From assembly GCA_965153455.1 (NCBI GenBank), contig OZ234503.1:12715118-12779117 (forward strand): DNA of 64,000 nt, read 5' to 3'. Below, in pieces: positions 36,601 through 48,251 of this stretch. The translations under genes and the position numbers were made by a program. Each line of letters opens with the position of its first letter. Position 1 is the first letter of the stretch. The DNA comes from Sphagnum compactum. Its lineage: Eukaryota; Bryophyta; Sphagnopsida; Sphagnales. The notes beneath the pieces were generated by a model. It was given only the letters and a program-made list of their open reading frames with translations, was not told where the DNA came from and searched no databases.

Positions 36601-37958
36601 AGGTTGAAAACTTTGAAGCTCCTTGATGATTCTACGGAGTCCAAAACCTACCAAGATGTATGTCCCCTTTCCTTCCTTGAAAACCCAAAAAAGAAAAAAC
36701 CACATATTTTATGCCATTTTGAAAAAAATTTACCCAAGTGGCAAAATTTAGCCAGGAAAAGAAAAAGAAAAAGAAAAAAAACAACTAGTGCAAGGTTTAA
36801 TATTAGGTTGGAATTTCACCAAATGGAACATTTTCCTGTCCAAAACAAGGATTGCTATTAAACTTGAATTGAACAAAGCAATTTATGATCTTCATGTGAA
36901 TAGTTTGCTGCCCTTGATGACCTTAAATAATGGCTATTACTTGCTATATAACATAATGGCTATTAGTTGTTATGGAACATAACGCTATATAACCATACAC
37001 ACTCTTGTCATGATTGCTTCGATTTCACTTATGCTTATTGCAACAAAACTAACACAACATTAGTTTGGTTACCTTTACACTCACATGTTTTGTTCTCTCT
37101 GCAATCATGTTCACATACTTTGGAATAGTCGAAGAAAGTTCTGAAGTCACTTACAAGATATATAGCACCACTGCTCCTTTGCGTCACCAAGTGTTGCTAA
37201 TGGAGTGATTCTACCCAAAAACACCCGATGCACTAAAAGCACTGAATCAGATTTCACCAGATCAGATTTACAGTGCACCAGATCAGTTTTTGAAAGCAAT
37301 AAAGTTTGCAAGCTAAAACTTTCAACCCTGCAAGGATCTCCACGACATGTGATCTGAACCCACCCATCTATCTGGTACAGAAAAATTTCAGTAAGCTTTA
37401 TTTCTTTGTATTCAGAGGGAATTGCACTTACAATAGATACCCTTCCAACTGGAAAGAATGATAGTTCTAGCCCAAATTCCAGCAGGGAAAATTACCAGAT
37501 TGAAAGCACTTTCCAGTCCGGAATTTCCTTGGGTATTGCCTGGTCTTCCCTTCTGGACTTCAGACTTGCCTTGCTTGCTCATCACAGCACTCACACAGCT
37601 TAGATTACAATGTGCACACAGGAAGCTCCACCATAGTAGTCCGTCAATCCCCTGGCCTACAACACTCTGTGCTAGTACTGGTCCTCACCAACAAGGAAGC
37701 AGTTGTTGCTGCAATAGTATTAGATGATTTCAGTCCCTTTCGTTTTAAACTTGGTCAATTTTCTGTTGTGTGGATGGTTGGAGCATTGGAGAGGCTTTGT
37801 TGAAATATAAGACAAAGCCAAGAGGGCAGAAGTTTGGGTGTTGGTGCTTTTGCAATAGAAAGCAATCATGTAGCACAAATGGCAGAATTTTCCTCACAAT
37901 GTGTGCTTTTCCATTTCTGGGCTGCTTTGAATCCAAAAATCCCAGTTCTTAGCAGTGA
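36601..37958. other. Spacer and 3' side of the SYP4-type gene
   Basis: 36600-37400 holds no recognised feature. GC content rises after about 37180, and 37400-37958 probably includes the 3' untranslated region of the minus-strand syntaxin gene. Open frames here do not match any family I know. Confidence 0.5.
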
Positions 37959-40900
37959 TCAGAATCCAAGTATCTTCTTCACCACATATACAAATAGCAT
38001 AAAAGCACAGAGTGCAATAAGCACCATCACACACATCACCATGCCTCCCTTTTTCTGAGTTTCCTCTGCCTGCAGTCATTAGCACAGAAACATAAGACTC
38101 AACAACATGGAAAGCTGCTACATTATGTCAACTCAAGGTCCAGTTTGACCATGGAAGTGACCAACTTATCATGTTCCTTCATATTTGACTTTCCTTACCT
38201 ATTCACAAACATGCAAGACCATCAGAGATGTGTGCAAAACCACTTCAAGGGAACTAATGGCATCAATCTAATATGGGTGGTAAGCATACCTTTACTAGCT
38301 CTTTCACTCCCTTTTCCACCGATGTTGCAACGTTTGTGATGTTGTAGTCAATCCGATCCACAATTGTCCCCTGTATGATCCATTTTCAAGTATTTGTCAC
38401 TTCCCTTTCAAACTATTCAGGTCTCATCCAATCAAATCTGTAGAAATGCTCCATCCAGCATATCTGTCCTCAGAAGTTCTGACAAGATACTATCTCAAGA
38501 TCTGACTGCAGCTAAACCAAGAAAATAAAAGTTGCAAATAATAGTTACAGGAAATACAAGTGAAATACCTGATCAATCACAAGGACAGAAAGGTCCTTCA
38601 TGATTTGTGCAAGGTCATTCACTGACTCCACAATCTGATCATTCCCCAAAAGACATAATAGTTATTTTACCAACAGACAACTACTTTAAGTTGCACATGT
38701 GAACTAGAAGTTTTTGTACAGATTTGGCAAATGTGTCCTGCACCTCTGAGGACAGGCAAGCCTGACATCAGAGAACTAGTACATACAATCTCTCAAATTG
38801 CCAGGAGTTCCATCCAGGGTACTCCCATGATTGTTTCTAGTCCTCATCTTCACAGTTAACACCAACCTCTGTAATCTCCTTTTCCCGCTCTACTGACAGA
38901 GCTTCAGTTTGCCTCAGCTGTGCCATTTGCTGAACTTTCAAACCCTGTGAGTAGTCACCCGTAATGGCCTTTCAGTCCACAGAAAAGAAGTCCTCAACAA
39001 CCACAGTAGAATGTGCCAAACCTCACACCAGCACTCACTCGAACCAGTAGAAGGAGCATTCAATATGTCAACTGACCAATCAGCACATCCTTGTGAAACA
39101 AACCATCCTGTAAGTTTTTGGTTTGAGATTCCCTGATGCATGTCACTTAACTCCTCTTGCACTATTATATTCTGTATTCACAAGCATTTTTGAACTGACA
39201 ACATTGGTAATGGCTGACTACATCAAAAGTCAAATATGAGCCACCATCATCCATTACCATGCAAATAGTCCACAGACCTGGGATAGGTACAACCTCAGAA
39301 AAGCCATCATCATCATCTTGTCGTACTTTCTTCCCCATGCCAATACCATCATCAATAGACTGGCCCTGCTTATGTGACAGCGACAGCAAACATAACATGT
39401 ACTGTCAGCTAAATAACAAAGATGATTGTAGGGGTGTGTTTCACCCGGCAGCAGGATTCAATTCAGAGTAACAATATGATCAATGCCAAGACTAATGAAA
39501 CAAACAGCAAATTCTCCATACAAAATAGATCAGAAATTTCAAGAAACAGGTGAAAAATTCTGTAACAAAATAGATGAAAGTGCAGTACTCAGATTCTTGC
39601 ACCAGGACCACTCTCTACTGGCAATGCAAGTTACTCCGACATCAACAATGATGACTCAAGTGCTCATTAAGCTTAACGCTGAAGCTCCAAGCTCCTACCA
39701 TCAGAATGCCAGAGCCACAGCAACACTCACTTATGTGGACCAGCACAGAGAAAAGCTGTTTTCCTAGTGTAGAAGTCCAATGTTACTGATGAGCACCTCT
39801 TGCTGCCGTTGCAACTTCTGCAAGTAGCCTTTTTGCTGCTTGCGATAATCCATGGACAAGGCTTGAAGATCTGTTGCCAATGATCTCTGCATGAGAACAA
39901 ATTGGATGATCATAAGGACAAAACAAGTGGCTTACAACTCTCATAGACAAATGAAAGACATTCTTGTCTTGAAACCTACAAACCTAGACAGAGAGCTTAG
40001 TGTGGCAAAATTTAAGGAGGCATATGATTCTCTTAATACCATGACTCATTAGGACTTTGCATTGAAGTGCATGCATGATCTCACTTGCACATTCTTGCGA
40101 ATGTTTGCATCTTGCTGACTGGCAGCAGTCCCCTTTGAGAGCTGCTGTAGCCTCTGTTCAGCCTTCTTTAGCAATCTAGTGATTTCTCGAGAGAGCAGCT
40201 CAATTGTATGCTCCTCGCCAGAAGTGTCATCAAAAGTAGGCATAAGTGCTCGACTGTGTGCTTTGGTGAGCTCCACCATCTTCCCCTGCACCCGTTGCAT
40301 GTCTGCAGAGACCTGGTCCGATATATCCACCCAAGCTGGGGGAAGATTCATCGTTGCCATCCCTCCTGCCCTACAACAACATGCTCCACCCATTCATGCC
40401 ACTTGATTTGCTTACTGCATAACAAGCTCCACAGCCATACAACAACTTCTGTACCTTGCTTTGTCCTCCATCTCAACAATTTCAAATGGCATGAATTCTC
40501 CAAGAAGAAACTATGCAAGAGAACATTGACTGATACAGTTCTTCTCCATCCTACAGAAGCTCGGCATGCAGGAGTGGATCAGGTCTATGAATATGCCATG
40601 ATATTCACGGTTGAGAATTGTGAAAGAAAATTACTGAGAACCTAACAGATCTGGAGTCCAAATGCCTGAAATTCTTTATAAATGTAGCCACAAATTGTAG
40701 AAACCCTAACCCAAACCTTGACTCACTGTAGCAGGCTTTCAAATGTGCTGTGCGTTATGGCTTTAGATCCTTTCTCCGGAGAAAGGTAGATAGCTATCTT
40801 TCTCTCTACGGGTTTCTGTGGTCTTGAGTCCAGCAGTGTCGGATTCGGATTAGGTCTTCAGGCTCAGGAGACGAGATTGGCATTGTCAAGAGGGATGGAA

Positions 40901-41126
40901 GTAGGGAGGATCTAAGAAAGGATCTGTACCGGGAGGAATTGGCGCCGGCGTCATCGCCTACAATTGCATTGTATCCTCGCGGACCACCGTGGTTAAGCAA
41001 TGGAACTTCCACCAGCTCGATCGAACCTCCTCCACCAGGACCTCCGGTAGCTACAAACGGACGACGCGCATTCTGTAATGACTCTCTATAGCGCTTGAAC
41101 AATGCAGTTTGGTTCCGGGTCGCCAT
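37959..41126 (-). CDS. SYP4: SYP4-type Qa-SNARE (trans-Golgi network syntaxin), eight exons
   Basis: Exons 41126-40930, 40370-40085, 39886-39797, 39365-39294, 38944-38867, 38634-38569, 38370-38290 and 38069-37959 join to 326 residues, close to the 320-odd residues of Arabidopsis SYP41/42/43. The N-terminus MATRNQTALFKRYRESL is the group's signature. The Habc part starts at LPPAWVDISDQVSADMQRV, and the linker is acidic (QDDDDGFSEV). The SNARE helix runs VEREKEITEIVESVNDLAQ to DRIDYNITNVATSVEKGV, with the zero-layer Gln at residue 263, the last codon of exon 6. A single C-terminal anchor (MVMCVMVLIALCAFMLFVYVV) ends in a short KKILGF tail. Known SYP4 proteins work at the trans-Golgi network with VTI1-type and SYP61-type SNAREs in secretory and vacuolar traffic. 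All exons are intact, and exons 3-7 are multiples of three at phase 0. Confidence 0.96.
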
Positions 41127-42277
41127 CGCCTCTCAGAATCGTCAACTTTTCCTCGCTTCTCCCTTCTTTTACTCTCAATGCTTCTGCATTTATTTCTAAC
41201 GCTCTTTCTTTCTGATTCTTCCGTTTTCCTGCACTTCTCCTTTTTTTTTTTGGCTAAACACGCTCCAGCACTATTGAAAGGAAAACTGTTGAAACCATCT
41301 TACCGCTCTTTCTATTGCTGCAACACAACTATCTACTTGCTTTTTTTTGTTCCTTCTCGTTGAAGAAACAACAACAGTACGAACACATAGTATTGAAGAA
41401 AAAGAGAGTAAAAACAAGTGCGATGCTTGAGAATCGTGATGCGAAGCTCCATGATTGCATCAGATCCGCTGCGCAGCAACGCAACGACGCAGCCAGGCAG
41501 CAAATCTGAAGTCCGTGAAAGGAACAAGGAAGGACATTCCGGTGGGAGATTCCGGATTGGAAAATGCCATGCATCTGGCAAGTTTCAACCTCGGAATATG
41601 AAACTAGAGAACAAAGGGAAGCAAATTTTGGAAAGTGCAATTCATGTGCCAAATTTCGACTCCAGAATATGAAACTAAAAAACCAAGGGAAGGACATTCC
41701 ACCAAGAGGTGACACAATTTTCTGAAAATGGAATATTTTGTCACAAACTCTTTTTCTTTTAAAAAAAAAATAATTTGCCTAAAAATGATATGTGTTCTCA
41801 CATTTATGTTTATTAGCTACAATTTTAGGAGTTTTTTTTGGAAATAATGTGACCACTTTAGTCAAAATCTATCTAGAGATGCTCATCACTCTAATTCCAT
41901 CAAGAAATTGAAAAATAGAACTTTGATTAGGCCTCTATCAACTTGAAAATATAAAATTAAAGTCTTATTTTCATATAACCCTAATTTCTAAAAATGAGAG
42001 ATATATATACTTTTATATTTTCATCTTTGAAAATGCATTTAAATACATATCAAAACATGTGAATCTTCAATATTAAACAATGAAATAAAAGAATTAGATC
42101 TTATTGATCATTGAAATAAAATAATATTTATAAATTTAATTTATTAAGAATTTTTTTATGAATTTTTTTTAAAAAAATCAAAAAGTGCCTTCAATTGGCA
42201 TACTTTAACATGCTTGAACTCACACAATGAAAGACATCTCATAACATTAACCAATAATGAATGAAGGTAAAGCTTGG
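41127..42277. other. Promoter side of the SYP4-type gene and AT-rich spacer
   Basis: The presumed promoter and leader of the syntaxin lie just above 41126. A short direct repeat with CCGGA/ACTCCAGAATATGAAACTA-like text occurs at 41592-41675. Beyond 41700 the DNA is AT-rich with nothing recognised. Confidence 0.45.
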
Positions 42278-42525
42278 AACCCATTGAGTGTTTCAACTTG
42301 TACAAGTCTATAAACCTTTTGCAAAGTGTCCTCTATGTTAGTTCCAAATTCAAATAACACTTGCACAACTCCAAAGTTTTGCTACATGAACTTGGCAACA
42401 TCATATTTGATCATGCCCCACTTGATCTTCAATGGTTGACCTAGCCTCTCTCTACACATAAACTAGCTAGGTTGATACTTGTTATAATAGTGTTTAAAAA
42501 CTCGGTCCCAAGATGTCATTCTTTA
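42278..42525 (-). mobile_element. Remnant of a PIF/Harbinger-type Myb/SANT-like protein
   Basis: On the minus strand one frame gives SWDRVFKHYYNKYQP, then LKIKWGMIKYDVAKF, then EFGTNIEDTLQKVYRL, interrupted by at least two stops. The order W-x-RV...YY, the ...WGxIKYDVxKF block and the GTxxEDxLQK block recalls the Myb/SANT-like second protein of PIF/Harbinger transposons and its domesticated relatives. No transposase or terminal repeats were found nearby. Assignment is by eye and modest. Confidence 0.4.
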
Positions 42526-45500
42526 GTTTGTTCCTTGTGCTTTTGGATCCTACATGAATGAAGTGTAGAAATGATGCACAAAACTATTATTTTCTTTTCA
42601 AGTTCAAAGTTCTTAAACTCACTTGCATCCTTTTAGTGGAACTATTTTGACCTCTTGTCCCATAATTGATGTCATCAATGTTGTTTGTTATGCTATAAAC
42701 ATTAGTAAAAATACTTTTAATTCTTTCACAAAATTTTATTGTGTCCTCTTATTACAATCTAAAGGTTGAAAAGCTTTTCTTTTACAAAGAGCCTAGTTCT
42801 TTTGTATGTATTGATGGAAAAGGTGGGGCCTAGCAAAAAACACAATGATAACTTGTTACCATTCCAAGGGTGTTTGGCACGAAGGGTGTGGAGAGGAGAC
42901 CATCCTAAAAGGAGCCATGAATGAAATGGGTAATCGTTGTTTAATTTTACATGTTTTTGAATGATAGATCAAGTTTAAGTTGATGCATTTATATACTAAT
43001 GTTTTTAATATATTTTCAAAACATCTGTGTAAGTTTAAAATGAATATAATAAAAGTACAATGCCCAGAAGTTCTTTTAAAGCAATGTCACAAATATTTTC
43101 ATTGTTTAATGGACTTTAAAAATAACTTAAAATGATTTGAAAATGACATATTTATTTATGGGAGATTTTTCATTAAAAATTTACATAATATTTTAAATGC
43201 TACGTCGTGTATGGTTTTTTAAAAAATCAACTTGTAAAACACATTTGTACAAACATTATTTTTGAATAGCCAATTCAATGTTGTCGCATCATTTGAACTA
43301 ATTAGACCTATTGCTTATAAGCATTACACAAAGAAGTTGTGCAATTTTTTTTTAATAACATGAATTTAACTATATGCTCTTAACTTACATTTTACAAAAT
43401 TTATTTATTGGTGTCTCACACAAAACAACACTCACACCTTCTAGACAAACTTGAAAAAATAAGCTGTTAAGCAAGACCACCATATTTAGTTTTTGAATAG
43501 TCGTGTTTAACATGTTGTTTTTGAATTGGTTTAAAGGAGGGGAAGGGGGTTCTCACTAGTATTTTCATACTTTATTTTACTTTGTACCTACCCTACACCA
43601 TTCAAACTTTATAGATTCAATTTTACCATTCATGAATTTTCATGTAAAAACTCCTTTGATATTTGAACATAAATATTCTTCCAATTTGGAGCTTTCAATT
43701 AAGTACACACATTTATTTGGAAATTTTTGTTACACTTTTGTTATAATTAGGCATTTTTGATGCTTCAAGTACTATCTATTCCAACAAGTCCATTACATTT
43801 CATTTATGAAATTTTATTGTCCAATTTTTTTTGGTTATGTTAGATAATCAAAATTTGTGGGATTTTTAGTAGTGATGTTGTCATTTGCATGGTTCGACAA
43901 CAACTAGACATCCATTACATGCACTAGTTGACCTTTTAAACACTAGTTAATATTTACCTAATACATATTATTACCCATTGGTTATGTTACATTAGTGAAT
44001 ATATGATGAGCACAATAACAGATGAACTTGTTTGCATCCATTCAAGCTTAATTGATTAACTATAATATAACCATGGTCATCAAGGTGATAACACATGTTT
44101 ATTTCATTGCTTATGTTTGATTATCAACTCCCATTTGTGAACCATTTCATAATGCAAATACATGTAATTATAAACACTTTTTGTAAGATCACATTGCATT
44201 TCTCAATTTGATGATTAATGAAGAAAAATAAGACATGATTTACAAACATATACAATAACCCACACGTCACATAAATTCATTGAACTTATTCACAATAAAT
44301 AAATATAGGCATTTTTATTATTTCAAACCGTAATGCCACTAAGATGAATGTTTTGAATATTTTAAATCTTTTTTAAAGGATGCATAAGCCTAATAAAACC
44401 TTCATTAGGTTGTTCTATATTATCTCAACTCCAAATAACTTCTTTAACATTTCATTCATAGACTATGCATGATAAAGCAATCATATTTGTATTTTTTAAA
44501 CAATATTCATAACTATGTGATGATGGCTTGGCAAGAGAGTTCTTCACTCCAAAATGGGGAGGAATGTTTGAAATGTGAGAGTTGTTGGACAAGAAAATTT
44601 AGGGTGTTATGACAAAGTGATGTTCTTTGCTTTGATGAATATCTAAATTTGACCATGTTAATGTTTTGGTGAATCAAATCACATCTTATGTTCGATTATT
44701 TGTGCCTTTGAGAAGATATGGACAATAGAACAATTCCAAACAAAAGGTCACAAGACCTTACCATAAAATAACCATTTCTCTAACCATTTGAATACAAGTG
44801 TGCAACTGACTTGGCACTTGCTTTCAAGGAATCATATCATCAAAATATGTTTACTTTCATGTTAGGTTCACAAAACAACTCTACATATTGTAAGGGAAAT
44901 AGTTGTTCTATACAAGAGTTGAATTTGATAAATGATAAGTTCAAGTTAAGCTCCCCACTACTAAAACAATATGTCATCAAAGTTATGTATACATGAACCC
45001 AGTTGTGAATAGTTAGATGGCATCCCTCAAGATCATGACATGTCTATATAAAATATCACACAAGGAAAACTATCAATTTGCAAGATGTAAAAACAAAAAA
45101 AACCAAAAAAAAAAGAAATATCCTTTCAAAATATGTCGTTATGCCCTAGACTCCTAACCTTATCCAATGAAAAGAAACTAAAACACATAATCAAAAACAT
45201 AAAAATATATGAAAAAAAAAACCCTCCAAACATTAACATGAACAAATAACATGAATTTTTTCACATAATTAGTGTGTTAGACCATGGAACACACTCCCAA
45301 CAACTTAACAAACATAATTATAATTTTCCATGACTTCTTTCCTTTCATAATGAATTAGATTTAATTTTCACAAGGATTTATTTCAAAATTCCAAATTAAA
45401 CACAACAAGGTATGTAATAAAAAAATTGTTCTCAAATGCACTTTTATTAAAGGGTTTTTAATGATAAAATATATGGCAAAATGCCACATTTAGAACAACT

Positions 45501-45829
45501 CCAACACAAAAATATGACCACATGATATTAAATGAAAAATAAAATAATAATTTTCTTTCCAAATGTTAGGAACCGTAGCAAGGGGCTACAATTCCTTACC
45601 TTACATGTACACATCCCCATTTATATATTTCACATTAAATTGATTGGGAATAACACCCAAGAGTCAAATGCGTCTTTGAGTAGGTACCATATAATTTTCT
45701 CCATTGAAAAAATACCTTTATTGATTTTGAGGAATTATTTATTGTTGAGTTTTTTCCTCTATTTATTCTATCATCAATACTTTCATCGTGTTTTCCAATG
45801 AAAAAAAATCTTAAATTTTTAATTGAATT
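42526..45829. other. AT-rich spacer without recognised genes
   Basis: No coding domain, RNA gene or element end could be supported. Short open frames at 44811-44996 and 45532-45801 are AT-biased and without recognised motifs. Confidence 0.5.
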
Positions 45830-46640
45830 AGTTTTTTCTCAAATGTGGAATTTAGCTAAACAATTAGTTCAAGTTTTTTTTCACAAATGAAAAATTCTTA
45901 CGAACTTAGGTCAATTATTTTCCTTCAAATTAAATTTTTTTGAGAATTTTTAGTTCAATTTTGTTTACCAAATGAGAAATGTCCTCAAAAATTCAAGTCA
46001 AATATGATATTTCAAATGAAAATTACTTGAAAACCCACCTCCATGTTTTTTTACTTTTCTCACATGAGAAATTTCTTTATAATGCACCTCAAGCATATGT
46101 TCTCGATTGAATTTTTTTCTTAAAATTTCAACTTAATGATTTTTTCTCAAAATTTAATTTTTTAAAAGGAATTTCACATTGATGATACTTTCCTTAATGA
46201 AAAAAATTCCCTAAAATTCATTTAAATTATTTTTTTCTAAAATGTAGAAACTCTTAAAAACTAAATTCAAATTGATTTTCTTCTCATATGGAAAACTTCT
46301 TAAAAAATTAAATTGAATGAGTTTTCCTCAAAAGAAGAAATTACCAAAACTTCAGCTCAATAAATTTTTCTCAAATTAGAAAGAATCCTAAAAATTTCAT
46401 ATCAATGATACTTTCCCAAATTCCTTAAAAATTAACTAAATTATTTCTTTCTAAAATGGAGAAATGCTTTAAAATTAAGTTCAAGTGTGATTTTTTCTCA
46501 CAATATTAATGAATGGAAAACTTCTTTAAAAATTAAATTGAATGATTTCCCCTCAAAAAAATAATTTAACAAAAACATTCAGTTCATTTCTTTTTCAAAA
46601 ATTACAAATTTCTTTTTAAATACCTTGGTACAATTATTCT
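45830..46640 (+). repeat. Degenerate 45-65-bp tandem array
   Basis: A block of the type TTTTTCTCAAATGAGAAATT followed by CTTAAAAATTCA and a short A/T spacer recurs about fifteen times with much divergence. It is a different family from the 34-36 kb array and is non-coding. Confidence 0.65.
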
Positions 46641-47200
46641 TTTTGAGAATGAGAAAATTCATTTAGAAATTTATTTATTTATTTATTTAAAAAGCATATA
46701 CTCAAATTATTATTCTTTCTTTCACCCTCAAGTTCTAAGATGGGATATCTTTCCCACCAAACCTGACAGAAATAAATAAATAAATAAACAAATGATTAAT
46801 TAGTTAATTAATAATTAGAGGTTATCAACACCATTATTTTTATTATACAGATTTACAAAAACCTAGATTCATTTTTTAAATAATTGAAAAAAAAAGAAAA
46901 AAAAAAGATAAAAGGAGAAACAGAAAGAAGAGGAATAACTTATAAGCTTCAAAATTTAGATACTATATATATATATATATATATATTTTACCAAAATCTA
47001 AATTTCTTTTCAAAAAATATGTTTTAATAAAAAAAATTAAAAGAACAAATAGAAGAAGAGCACGTAGGCTTCAAAGGTATCTTGATTCTTTGAGATTTCA
47101 CTATTATTATTATTATTATTATTATTATTAGTATATTGAATTTAAATCAAAATTTGAAAATTGTTTTTGAAAATTATTTTAAAAGAAAAAGAAAAACCAA
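46641..47200. repeat. Simple-repeat cluster
   Basis: Contains (ATTT)n and (AAAT)n runs near 46670-46690 and 46770-46795, (TA)n at about 46964-46987 and (ATT)n at 47102-47130. No coding signal. Confidence 0.85.
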
Positions 47201-48251
47201 AAAGAAAAAGATGAGAGCAAAAGAAGAAGACGAAGAGTGTGAGGAACGGAGAGTGTTTTTTCTGTTCTTCGCGGGGGTTTTTTGTTTTGCGGAGTTTGGG
47301 AGACCGGATTTGGTTCCGCGCGATTTTGGAGTGGTAATCTGATGTCAAGCTTGCTGCCCTTTGGGGATGTTGCTGCAGAGAAAGAGAAGGTCTTTCATGG
47401 GTCTTTTGTCGCTAGATCTGAGCTCTAGTTTTGGCTCTGTAGTTTGTGAACAAAGATGAGGAACCAGATGGTGGTGTTGGATCCACAGCAGCAGCAGCAG
47501 CAGCAGAACGAGAACCAGAATCTGAATCAGAATCTCAACAAGCAACAGCAGAAGCAGCAGCAGTCGGTTGTGGAGGTGATGGTGGTGTCTTCTTCTTCTT
47601 CTTCTTCTTCATCACAAGAAGGAGGAGTGTGTTCGGTTTGTGTGTCTCATTCAGTGCTGCGCTTTGGGTGCATAGATCTGGAATCTGGATGTGTGGGATC
47701 CGAACTTGGGGTTGTCAAGTAATTGGACACAAGAGTGTCCGCTGCATTTCATGGAGTTTTTTTTTTTTTTTCCCTTTTCCCAATTGATTTGAGTTTTTAG
47801 AGAGACAGAGACAGAGGCAGAGGCAGAGAAGAAGCTCCACCTCTTGAATCTGCTGCTGGAAGTGAATGGGACTCCGCGGGTGGGGTTTGAGGAGGAGCTC
47901 TATTGAAGCTCTTGTTGATGATCCCCCATTTTTTTTCAAGTGTGAAGATCTGGGAATGTAGGTAGGAGGACTTGTTGGTATTGGAAACCCAGCTGAAAAT
48001 TTCTTGGGTTTGCTCGCAATCGAAATTGTGAGCTTCTCCGATTGTAGCAGCTTTTGCAGTTTTCACCATTAGATATAGAGAAGAAGGAACCCGCATGAAG
48101 AATGTGTAAATAGTTTTTGAAGAAGAAGGAGAAGAAGAAGGAGAAGAAGAAGGGGTGGGTGTCTGCCTCCTCTGCAACTCCTGACAATTAGGCTTTGGTT
48201 GCTGGCTTTAAGTGACGTTGGGATTCCGGGTGCTGGAAGAGAGACAGAGAG
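47201..48251 (+). promoter_or_regulatory. Promoter/5' leader of the TPT-family transporter
   Basis: GC content rises sharply after 47230. Within the likely leader lies an 88-codon upstream frame (47456-47722) encoding Gln-rich then Ser-rich runs from CAG and TCT repeats, and a (GAA/GGA)n purine tract at about 48118-48152 ends roughly 100 bases before the start codon. Whether the upstream frame is in the mature transcript is unknown. Confidence 0.45.
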
